DNA from: Photobacterium iliopiscarium
GTDB lineage: Bacteria; Pseudomonadota; Gammaproteobacteria; Enterobacterales; Vibrionaceae
NCBI RefSeq assembly: GCF_003026395.1
Contig: NZ_PYOO01000009.1
Location: forward strand, 62,001 to 126,000
DNA length: 64,000 bases
Direction of reading: 5' to 3'
This document shows, in pieces, positions 56,660 to 64,000 of this stretch (positions are counted from its first letter, which is position 1; each line of letters starts with the position of its first letter). The translations under genes and the position numbers were made by a program. The notes below the pieces were generated by a model. That model worked only from the letters and a program-made list of their open reading frames with translations, ran no database searches and was not told the DNA's origin.

Positions 56660-58537
56660 ATGGCATTATGGGGAGGGCGGTTTAGTCAGGCAGCTGACAT
56701 CAGATTTAAACAATTTAATGATTCGTTGCGTTTTGACTATCGACTCGCAGAGCAAGATATTGTCGGTTCAATAGCTTGGTCAAAAGCCCTACGCCAAGTG
56801 AATGTGTTAACAGAAACAGAGCAACAACAGCTTGAATTGGCACTTAATGAACTCAAATTAGCGGTAATGGAAGATCCTGAGCAAATCCTTGCTTCTGATG
56901 CTGAAGATATTCACAGCTGGGTGGAACAACAATTGATTGCTAAGGTCGGAGATTTGGGTAAAAAATTGCACACGGGTCGTTCGCGTAATGATCAGGTGGC
57001 AACAGATCTTAAACTATGGTGCCGTCAGCAAGGGCAACAATTACTGTTGATGCTGGATAAATTACAGCAACAGTTAGTTACTGTCGCGCGCCAGCATCAA
57101 GCAACCGTGCTACCTGGATATACTCATTTGCAACGGGCGCAACCTGTCACCTTTGCCCATTGGTGTTTAGCCTATGTGGAAATGCTAGAGCGTGATCATT
57201 CACGATTAGACGATGCCATGACGCGACTTGATACCTGCCCATTAGGTTCTGGGGCGCTGGCAGGAACTGCTTATCCGATAGATCGTGAAATGTTAGCGCA
57301 TAATCTTGGCTTTCAGCGAGCAACCCGTAATAGTCTTGATTCGGTGTCTGACCGCGATCATGTGATGGAATTATTGTCTACCGCATCGATTTCAATGCTG
57401 CATTTATCACGAATGGCAGAAGATTTAATTTTTTATAACTCTGGCGAATCCAATTTCATTGAACTTGATGATGCGGTGACATCTGGCTCGTCGTTGATGC
57501 CGCAAAAGAAAAACCCCGACGCACTTGAGCTTATTCGTGGTAAGTGTGGTCGAGTGTATGGCGCGATGGCAGCGATGATGATGACGGTAAAGGCATTACC
57601 GCTGGCTTATAACAAAGACATGCAAGAAGACAAAGAAGGGCTATTTGATGCGTTAGATAGCTGGCATGATTGTATGGAAATGGCTGCATTATGTTTTGAA
57701 GGGATCAAGATTAATCAAGATCGTACTTTAGAAGCGGCGATGCAAGGTTATTCAAATGCGACCGAGTTAGCCGATTATTTAGTGGCAAAAGGTATTCCTT
57801 TTCGTGAAGCTCATCATATTGTTGGGGTTGCAGTTGTCGCCGCAATTGCAAAAGGGTGCGCATTAGAAGAACTCTCTCTTGAGGAGATGAAACAATTTTC
57901 AACGGTAATTGAAAATGATGTTTATTCGATTCTGACTATTGAATCGTGCTTAGATAAACGGTGTGCTTTAGGTGGTGTTGCGCCAAATCAAGTTGATTAT
58001 GCCATTGGTCAAGCGGAAAGACGGCTTGATAAACGTTATTCGCCTAATGTTAAAGTACGAGGCGCGCGACTCACTGATCTCGATGCTATCGAAGGTATGG
58101 TGGTGTATTGGGCGGGGCTGGGTGAGAACTTACCACGTAATCGTAATGAGTTAGTGCGCGATATTGGTTCGTTTGCTGTGGCTGAAAATCACGGGGTGGT
58201 TACCGGATGTGCGTCTCTGTATGTTTATGATTCAGGGTTGGCTGAAATACGATCTTTAGGGGTTGAAGCGGGTTGGCAACAACAAGGGCAGGGTAAAGCC
58301 ATTGTTGATTATTTACTTGAGAAAGCGGCACAAATGGCGATTAAAAAAGTATTTGTGTTAACTCGAGTGCCTGAGTTTTTTATGAAGCGTGGTTTTACGC
58401 CGACGTCAAAAACATTGTTGCCTGAAAAAGTAATGAAAGACTGTGATCGTTGCCCGCGTCAACATGCGTGTGATGAAGTGGCTTTAGAAGTATGGCTTGA
58501 TGTCGCCAAACATATTCCAACCGTAAATGTCGCTTAA
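56660..58537 (+). CDS. argH: Argininosuccinate lyase fused to N-acetylglutamate synthase, ArgH(A)
   Basis: A 625-residue fusion. Residues 1 to about 460 are argininosuccinate lyase: [47 protein letters not shown] and the signature [12 protein letters not shown]. Residues about 470-625 are a GNAT acetyltransferase ([41 protein letters not shown]) ending in the Cys-rich [20 protein letters not shown] seen at the ArgA C-terminus. The amino-acid-kinase domain of classical ArgA is missing. Such argH(A) fusions were described in Moritella and vibrios and supply the first and last steps of the pathway in one protein. The start at 56660 follows AAGGAG by 7 bp. Confidence 0.95.
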   Translation: MALWGGRFSQAADIRFKQFNDSLRFDYRLAEQDIVGSIAWSKALRQVNVLTETEQQQLELALNELKLAVMEDPEQILASDAEDIHSWVEQQLIAKVGDLGKKLHTGRSRNDQVATDLKLWCRQQGQQLLLMLDKLQQQLVTVARQHQATVLPGYTHLQRAQPVTFAHWCLAYVEMLERDHSRLDDAMTRLDTCPLGSGALAGTAYPIDREMLAHNLGFQRATRNSLDSVSDRDHVMELLSTASISMLHLSRMAEDLIFYNSGESNFIELDDAVTSGSSLMPQKKNPDALELIRGKCGRVYGAMAAMMMTVKALPLAYNKDMQEDKEGLFDALDSWHDCMEMAALCFEGIKINQDRTLEAAMQGYSNATELADYLVAKGIPFREAHHIVGVAVVAAIAKGCALEELSLEEMKQFSTVIENDVYSILTIESCLDKRCALGGVAPNQVDYAIGQAERRLDKRYSPNVKVRGARLTDLDAIEGMVVYWAGLGENLPRNRNELVRDIGSFAVAENHGVVTGCASLYVYDSGLAEIRSLGVEAGWQQQGQGKAIVDYLLEKAAQMAIKKVFVLTRVPEFFMKRGFTPTSKTLLPEKVMKDCDRCPRQHACDEVALEVWLDVAKHIPTVNVA

Positions 58538-58550
58538 TTAAGCTGACACA

Positions 58551-58588
58551 AAAAAGCCCTTATTTCAGTGTGAAATGAGGGCTTTTTG
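58551..58588 (+). terminator. Terminator of the arg operon
   Basis: A 17-bp stem (58551-58567 with 58571-58587, one G-U pair) closes on GTG with T-run. A-run on the other side lets it also serve the convergent prx-grx gene. Confidence 0.94.
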
Positions 58589-58608
58589 CTAACGGTGTCG
58601 CTGTGGTA

Positions 58609-59337
58609 TTAACCTAAGAAGATTTCTAATTCTTCGCTACCACCAATGTGCTTACCACCAATGAATACTTGAGGAACAGTACTGCGGCCAGTAATTGCAC
58701 GTAAAGAAACGGTTGTCGCATCTTTACCTAGAATGATTTCTTCATACTGTAGACCTTTGTCGATCAGATTCTGTTTTGCTTTAACACAGAAAGGACAACC
58801 GGGCTTAGAGAATACAGTGATTGATTCTTGTAGTTTTTGTTCTGGTGCAATGTAGTTCAGCATCGTATCTGCATCAGAAACTTTGAACGGGTCGCCAGGT
58901 TCTTCGTTTTCAACAAACATTTTTTCAACGATGCCATTTTTAACTAGCATGCTGTAACGCCATGAACGGGCACCAAAGCCTAGGTCATCTTTTTCAACTA
59001 ACATGCCCATGCCGTTAGTGAACTCACCATTACCATCAGGGATGAAGGTGATGTTTGCTGCTTCTTGGTCTGCTTTCCATGCATTCATTACGAACGTATC
59101 GTTAACCGATACACATAGAATGTCGTCAACGCCATTATCAGTAAATACTGAAGCTAACTCGTTGTAGCGAGGTAGGTGGCTAGAAGAACATGTTGGTGTA
59201 AATGCGCCGGGTAGGCTAAATACAACCACAGTTTTATTAGCAAATAACTCATTAGTTGTTACGTCAATCCATTGATCACCCTTACGAGTGTGGAAAGTAA
59301 CTTGAGGTACTGGCTGACCTTCTTTAGATGCGAACAT
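58609..59337 (-). CDS. Hybrid peroxiredoxin-glutaredoxin (Prx5-Grx)
   Basis: A 242-residue thiol peroxidase with its own reductant. The Prx5-type peroxiredoxin domain (1-165) has the peroxidatic Cys50 in [14 protein letters not shown]; the glutaredoxin domain (about 172-242) has CPFC at 181-184 and [15 protein letters not shown]. Hydrogen peroxide and alkyl hydroperoxides are reduced at the expense of glutathione. Such hybrids are known from Haemophilus and vibrios. It is divergent from oxyR with an OxyR site between, so induction by peroxide is likely. Confidence 0.96.
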   Translation of the reverse strand: MFASKEGQPVPQVTFHTRKGDQWIDVTTNELFANKTVVVFSLPGAFTPTCSSSHLPRYNELASVFTDNGVDDILCVSVNDTFVMNAWKADQEAANITFIPDGNGEFTNGMGMLVEKDDLGFGARSWRYSMLVKNGIVEKMFVENEEPGDPFKVSDADTMLNYIAPEQKLQESITVFSKPGCPFCVKAKQNLIDKGLQYEEIILGKDATTVSLRAITGRSTVPQVFIGGKHIGGSEELEIFLG

Positions 59338-59444
59338 AATGTGATTCCTTAAAAAATATAAATTAATTTAATGCAATCGGAGCTTCGTTAATATGTTCTC
59401 CATATTGATGAAGCAATTATGCGATTTTACTCTTGATAGTTCTA

Positions 59445-59481
59445 ATCGTTTACTGCTATGGTTTTGATAGTTAATTCCTAT
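59445..59481. promoter_or_regulatory. OxyR-binding site
   Basis: Four quarter-sites at 11-bp spacing: ATCG (59445), CTAT (59456), ATAG (59467), CTAT (59478), against the consensus ATAG-N7-CTAT-N7-ATAG-N7-CTAT; three are perfect and one differs by one base. It lies directly before the oxyR start (16 bp) and 108 bp from prx-grx, fitting oxyR autorepression and prx-grx activation. Confidence 0.9.
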
Positions 59482-59496
59482 TGGTAGCCTTAGCAA

Positions 59497-60408
59497 ATGA
59501 ATATTCGAGATCTTGAGTACCTTGTCGCCCTATCTGAACATAAGCATTTTCGTAAAGCCGCTGAAGCATGTTATGTCAGTCAGCCAACCCTAAGTGGTCA
59601 AATTCGTAAATTAGAAGATGAGTTAGGGGTGTCGTTGTTAGAACGAACCAGTCGTCGCGTACTTTTTACCGATGCGGGATTGAGTTTAGTCGCCCAAGCT
59701 CAAAAAGTGTTGCTTGAGGTCAAAATATTGACCGAACTTGCTAGTTTACAAGGAGAAAGCATGGCTGGACCGTTACATATTGGTTTTATTCCAACTGTCG
59801 GTCCATATTTATTGCCACAAATCATTCCAACTTTAAAAGAAGCGTTCCCTGATTTAGAGTTATTTTTACATGAAGCGCAAACTCATCAGTTGGTACAGCA
59901 ACTTGAAGAAGGTAAGCTCGACTGCATGATTTTAGCATCTGTTAAAGAGAGTGAACCCTTTATTGAGTTGCCATTGTATGATGAGCCAATGATGCTTGCA
60001 GTACCTGAAACGCATCAATGGGCACAAGAGCAAGAAATTGATATGTCGCGTTTACACGGTGAAACCTTGTTGATGTTAGAAGATGGGCACTGTTTGCGTA
60101 ATCAAGCATTGGGTTTCTGTTTTGCAGCAGGGGCGCGTGATGATGGTCGTTTTAAAGCCACCAGTCTTGAAACGTTACGTAATATGGTTGCAGCGGGAAG
60201 CGGTATTACGTTGCTGCCTCAGTTAGCAACACCGAAAGAACATTGCCGTGATGGTGTTTGTTATATTGCCGCAGAGCATCCGCAACCAACGCGTCTCATT
60301 ACATTGGCTTATCGTCCAGGATCGCCACTTAAATCTCGTTATGAGAAATTAGCGGCAGCCATCAAAGCTAAAATGCCTGAAATTTTTGAGAAACATGTTC
60401 AGAAGTAA
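59497..60408 (+). CDS. oxyR: Hydrogen peroxide-sensing LysR-type regulator OxyR
   Basis: A 303-residue LysR-family activator. The N-terminal helix-turn-helix is HFRKAAEACYVSQPTLSGQIRKLEDELG (about 17-44). The redox pair is Cys199 in EDGHCLRNQ and Cys208 in LGFCFAAG, the same positions as in E. coli OxyR. Oxidation forms the disulfide that activates transcription. No ribosome-binding site stands out because the OxyR site occupies the leader. Confidence 0.98.
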   Translation: MNIRDLEYLVALSEHKHFRKAAEACYVSQPTLSGQIRKLEDELGVSLLERTSRRVLFTDAGLSLVAQAQKVLLEVKILTELASLQGESMAGPLHIGFIPTVGPYLLPQIIPTLKEAFPDLELFLHEAQTHQLVQQLEEGKLDCMILASVKESEPFIELPLYDEPMMLAVPETHQWAQEQEIDMSRLHGETLLMLEDGHCLRNQALGFCFAAGARDDGRFKATSLETLRNMVAAGSGITLLPQLATPKEHCRDGVCYIAAEHPQPTRLITLAYRPGSPLKSRYEKLAAAIKAKMPEIFEKHVQK

Positions 60409-60446
60409 TAGATTGTATTTATGATAACGCATTAAAATTAAACAAA

Positions 60447-60478
60447 AAAAAGAGCGCCTATTGGCGCTCTTTTTGATC
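60447..60478. terminator. Bidirectional terminator oxyR / mrcA
   Basis: AAAAAGAGCGCC (60447-60458) with GGCGCTCTTTTT (60463-60474), TATT loop; both converging genes end here. Confidence 0.94.
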
Positions 60479-60495
60479 GTGGTTAGAAACCGTAA

Positions 60496-63084
60496 TTAGA
60501 ATAACTCTTCTGCTGTTTCAGTATCAAACTTTTGCTCATAGGTAACTTGGCGAGCTGATTGTGTTGGTTCAGTACCCTTGATGAAGTACTCATACATTGA
60601 TCTTGAACCATCTCGATCAGACAGTTTACCCGTTGCACGGTCAATACGTACTTTAACGATATCAGCAGGAACCTGTAGTGGTTGCTCTGGCGTATTTTTC
60701 AATGCAATACGCATAAAGTTAATCCATGCTGGTTGTGCGGCATTACCACCGTACTCACCCCCCATTACCTGATTTTTACCCAGGTTTTTATTATAGCTAG
60801 TGCGACCTAATGCATGACGGTGATCGTCAAAACCTACCCAAGTGGTTGCAACAATATTAGGCCCAAAACCGGTATACCATGCATCTTTCGAATCATTAGT
60901 TGTACCTGTTTTACCACCAATATCATGTCGATCTAATACGCGAGCTCTAAAACCTGTGCCATACGGATGGCCAGGTTCACCCCAAATATTACTGGTTAAC
61001 ATTTGACGAACAAGAAACGCATTTTGTTCACTGATCACTTCTGGTGCATAACGTACCGCTGGTGGTGTGATTACTTGTTCTAATTGCGCTAAGGTTGGTT
61101 TTTCAGCCTTTGGTAATAATGATTTTTGTATTGGTGCATTTTGAGCAGCAGTGGCTAGTTCGACTTGCATTTTTGCTTGTGGGTTTTGACTTTGACATAC
61201 ATCATCACAAACAATTTTAGGATTAGCACTATAGATCAATTGACCACTACTATTATCAACTTTATTGATTAAGAAGGGTTTGACGGCATAACCACCATTA
61301 GCAAATACAGAATAACCTTGGGCTAATTCTAACGGGGTTAAACTACCAGCACCTAGTGCTAACGGTTCTGCACGAGGAAGATCTGAACGCTTAAAACCAA
61401 AGCGAGTTAAGTAGTTAATAGTGAAATCTAACCCAGCCATTCGTAACACACGAATAGCCATCACGTTAATTGAGCGTGCTAGACCAATACGCGCACGGGT
61501 AGGGCCGCCATAACGGCCATCAGCATTCTTTGGTCGCCATGCCGTACCTTGCCATTTATCCCATTTAGTGATTGGAGCATCATTGATGAGGGTCGCTAAT
61601 GTGAGGCCTTTTTCAATTGCCGCTGAATAGATAAACGGTTTAATTCCTGAACCTACTTGGCGAATAGATTGAGTAGCACGATTAAATTTACTTTGGGTGT
61701 AGTTAAAACCACCGATCATCGCCAATATTGCACCGTTATCGGGTGACATTGCTACAAATGAAGTATTGGCACCAGGGACTTGACTTAATACCCAATGACT
61801 TGTGGTTACGGCTGCGCTATCTGCCGTTGCCGCTATCGTCGTGGTTTTATTCTGAACCCAGATTTGCTGACCTGCGGTTAAGATTTGAGACGCAGTTGTT
61901 GGTGCTGGGCCTTGAGCTTTATTGGTCTGGAATTTACGCGCCCATTTCATACCATCCCAATGTAATGTCACTGTTTGGCCTTGCTTGGTAACCACAGTGG
62001 CAGTTTGCTGCTCAACGTCAGTGACTACCGCTGGAATTAATTCACCATAAGTGGGTTGGTTACTTAGCTTCTCAACGATCTGGTTAGCATTAAGTGGTGT
62101 TTGACCTGGTTTCCATATCACCGCTGTTGCACCACGATAACCATGACGTTCATCGTAATTTAGTAAATTATCAACCGCAGATTGTTGAGCCGCGTGCTGT
62201 AATTTAGCGTTAACAGTCGTGTAAACGTCCATGCCCTTGGTGTAAGCATCTTCACCATAACGATTCACCATCCACGCACGTGCACGTTCTGCCACATAAG
62301 GGGCATACAACTGAATTTCAGCGCGATGGTAATGGGAAACAATTGGTTCGGAGCGGGCTTGATCCATTTGTGCTTGAGTGATGTAACCTTCTTTAAACAT
62401 GCGATCAAGTACTACGTTACGACGAGTTGTCGCACGATCAATGGAATAAATAGGGTTCATGGTTGACGGTGCTTTAGGTAAGCCTGCAATCACTGCCATT
62501 TCACTTAAGGTTAGTTCATTAACATCTTTACCAAAGTAAACTTGTGCTGCTGCCCCCACACCATAAGCGCGGTAGCCGAGATAAATTTTATTCAAATAAA
62601 GGTCAAGAATTTGGTCTTTAGTTAAAATTTGCTCGATATGAATCGCAATAAAGGCTTCTCGAATTTTACGAGAGAAAGTCTTTTTATTGGATAAGAAAAA
62701 GTTACGCGCAAGTTGTTGAGTGATAGTACTGGCACCTTGACGAGCGTGACCAGAGGTTAACATCACAAAGGCGGCACGTGCGATACCTATCGGATCTACG
62801 CCGTGATGCTCATAAAAACGGCTGTCTTCGGTCGCAATAAAACCATCGATTAGCAGTGGAGGCATTTGTTTAAGTGTTAATGGTATACGACGTTTCTCAC
62901 CAAATTGTGAGATCAGTTCACCATCGGCACTGTACACCCTTAATGGTGTTTGCAGTTCTATATTTTTTAATTTAGCAACATCAGGAAGGTCTGGTTTTAG
63001 GTATAAATAAAAACCAAAAATTGTACCCACTCCAAGAGTAATGCAAATTATTGCAAGTATTAGTAATCGCTTTATGAACTTCAC
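60496..63084 (-). CDS. mrcA: Penicillin-binding protein 1A
   Basis: Bifunctional class A peptidoglycan synthase of 862 residues. It has an N-terminal membrane anchor (about 7-28), a glycosyltransferase domain with EDSRFYEHHGVDPIGIARA and RQGASTITQQLARNFFLS (about 80-135), a linker/OB region (about 310-430), and a transpeptidase domain with SGIKPF (active Ser about residue 472), a later KTGTTND. Divergent from pilM, as in E. coli (mrcA-hofM). Confidence 0.97.
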   Translation of the reverse strand: MKFIKRLLILAIICITLGVGTIFGFYLYLKPDLPDVAKLKNIELQTPLRVYSADGELISQFGEKRRIPLTLKQMPPLLIDGFIATEDSRFYEHHGVDPIGIARAAFVMLTSGHARQGASTITQQLARNFFLSNKKTFSRKIREAFIAIHIEQILTKDQILDLYLNKIYLGYRAYGVGAAAQVYFGKDVNELTLSEMAVIAGLPKAPSTMNPIYSIDRATTRRNVVLDRMFKEGYITQAQMDQARSEPIVSHYHRAEIQLYAPYVAERARAWMVNRYGEDAYTKGMDVYTTVNAKLQHAAQQSAVDNLLNYDERHGYRGATAVIWKPGQTPLNANQIVEKLSNQPTYGELIPAVVTDVEQQTATVVTKQGQTVTLHWDGMKWARKFQTNKAQGPAPTTASQILTAGQQIWVQNKTTTIAATADSAAVTTSHWVLSQVPGANTSFVAMSPDNGAILAMIGGFNYTQSKFNRATQSIRQVGSGIKPFIYSAAIEKGLTLATLINDAPITKWDKWQGTAWRPKNADGRYGGPTRARIGLARSINVMAIRVLRMAGLDFTINYLTRFGFKRSDLPRAEPLALGAGSLTPLELAQGYSVFANGGYAVKPFLINKVDNSSGQLIYSANPKIVCDDVCQSQNPQAKMQVELATAAQNAPIQKSLLPKAEKPTLAQLEQVITPPAVRYAPEVISEQNAFLVRQMLTSNIWGEPGHPYGTGFRARVLDRHDIGGKTGTTNDSKDAWYTGFGPNIVATTWVGFDDHRHALGRTSYNKNLGKNQVMGGEYGGNAAQPAWINFMRIALKNTPEQPLQVPADIVKVRIDRATGKLSDRDGSRSMYEYFIKGTEPTQSARQVTYEQKFDTETAEELF

Positions 63085-63232
63085 TTGAGATTTCCCGTTA
63101 CGCCATCGTTCTGGCGGTCATTATCTATTATCTTTTACCTTTAAGTATAAAGATAACAAAAATTTAATTAATGCCGTTGATGGTGTTTATTCGAAATAGT
63201 TTGTTTTTTCGCCACATGGGAGCATAACACGG

Positions 63233-64000
63233 ATGTTTCGGAACCCATTAAGTGTTGGGGTAGATATTGGTAATCACAGTATAAAAGCTGTGGTGCTACA
63301 ACAAAAGAAAGAGCAGTTTGAATTAGCTGCATTTGTTGAAGTCGAATTGACTAAAACTGTCATAAACGATCAGCATAGCGTGAATAATGCTGAGCTGTTG
63401 TCAGCGATGCGTCAAATTAAAAAGCAATTACCATGGCAAGCCAAAGCCGTTACCTTAGCCTTACCCGATAGTGCTGTGATCAGCAAAGTTGTTCAATTAG
63501 ATACAAGTCTCAATGAAGAAGAGGCTGAGTTCGCCATACTACAAGCATTGGGCGCGGCTTCGCCGTTTCCGGTGGAAGAGCTATGGTTTGATTATTTTCC
63601 TTTAATTAGTGATCGTTTTAGTGATTCAGCATCGACGACACCGTTTCAAGTGTTTGCTTCACGCAAAGAAACGATTGATAACCGTGTGAACGCACTATTA
63701 AAGCTAGGTTTTAAACCAAAAGTAATGGAGTTGCAAACGCATGCTTTATTGTGGCTGGCGGAATACCTTGCCGAAATGGGCAGCCATTATAACCAATGGG
63801 GTGTTGTCGATGTGGGTAAACGACATACTGAGTTTTGTATGAAACCACAAGGCAGTGCTGCTTATCATCGTGAAATTCGCTTTGGTACGGGGTTGTTTGA
63901 ACAGCAAGATGAATCAATCGATCTTGGTAATAATCATGCGGAACAATTCACCAAACAATTAGCTGAGCAGTTGAAGCGTCAAATTCAATTGTATAACTCG
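63233..64000 (+). CDS. pilM: Type IV pilus assembly protein PilM (3' end cut by window edge)
   Basis: The first 256 codons are visible, beginning MFRNPLSVGVDIGNHSIKAVVL, an actin/FtsA-like nucleotide-binding start. Further signatures are LALPDSAVISKVVQLD and WGVVDVGKRHTEFCM (second phosphate-binding loop; GxR replaces the more usual GAx). PilM is a cytoplasmic ring protein that binds PilN and couples to the pilMNOPQ machine for DNA uptake and pilus assembly. GGGAG lies 10 bp upstream. Location divergent from mrcA is conserved in gamma-proteobacteria. Confidence 0.94.
   Translation, partial: MFRNPLSVGVDIGNHSIKAVVLQQKKEQFELAAFVEVELTKTVINDQHSVNNAELLSAMRQIKKQLPWQAKAVTLALPDSAVISKVVQLDTSLNEEEAEFAILQALGAASPFPVEELWFDYFPLISDRFSDSASTTPFQVFASRKETIDNRVNALLKLGFKPKVMELQTHALLWLAEYLAEMGSHYNQWGVVDVGKRHTEFCMKPQGSAAYHREIRFGTGLFEQQDESIDLGNNHAEQFTKQLAEQLKRQIQLYNS

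Overview
The window is an ordinary chromosomal stretch of a gamma-proteobacterium of the Vibrionaceae, most likely Photobacterium or a close relative. The family call rests on conserved neighbourhoods and family-typical genes: an AphA-type PadR regulator next to ppc, a fused argH(A), a peroxiredoxin-glutaredoxin hybrid divergent from oxyR, and the priA-cytR-ftsN-hslVU-menA-rraA-zapB-glpFKX order. The genus is inference from A+T-rich composition and gene order. I see no prophage, insertion sequence, CRISPR array, tRNA or rRNA. About 55 protein genes are supported, and both window edges cut a gene (slmA on the left, pilM on the right).

Layout. 1-5.4 kb: coaBC-dut-slmA (minus), then radC, rpmB-rpmG, a perfect 10-copy 8-bp tandem repeat, an unrecognised membrane protein and mutM. 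5.5-21 kb: envelope polysaccharide and lipid A region, with a UDP-sugar epimerase, glycosyltransferases, coaD, kdkA, waaA, a CDP-glycerol-transferase-like gene, a WaaE-like gene, and a minus-strand operon lpxM-waaL-GT25-GT4 whose distal part (HAD hydrolase, nucleotidyltransferase-kinase) is decayed. 21-26 kb: envC-gpmI, then rhodanese-secB-gpsA and cysE. 26-38 kb: trmL, cpxRA/cpxP with a perfect CpxR box, pfkA, tpiA, a Cys-rich regulator with fpr, and glpX/glpK/glpF. 38-47 kb: zapB, rraA, menA, hslVU with a sigma-32-like promoter, ftsN, cytR, priA, rpmE. 47-53 kb: metJ/metB with four tandem met boxes, a deletion scar of metL, aphA and ppc. 53-58.5 kb: argCBGH(A), preceded by a short ORF ending in three Arg codons. 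58.6-64 kb: prx-grx/oxyR with an OxyR site, mrcA and pilM.

The most notable observations are traces of gene loss and regulation rather than a new multi-gene system: (1) a roughly 160-bp remnant of metL in which N-terminal codons are fused to C-terminal codons, so a gene of about 2.4 kb has been lost by internal deletion; (2) a polysaccharide modification cassette at 13.2-14.9 kb carrying three independent lesions (no canonical start codon, a -1 frameshift, an in-frame stop); (3) a putative 15-residue leader peptide, MNQIHTSAFISLRRR, in the argC leader, which suggests translation-coupled control of arginine biosynthesis; (4) the 8-bp repeat array behind rpmG, a candidate hypervariable locus; and (5) a 14-bp inverted repeat in front of gpmI. 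Several textbook regulatory sites (MetJ, OxyR, CpxR, sigma-32) can be read directly from the sequence.
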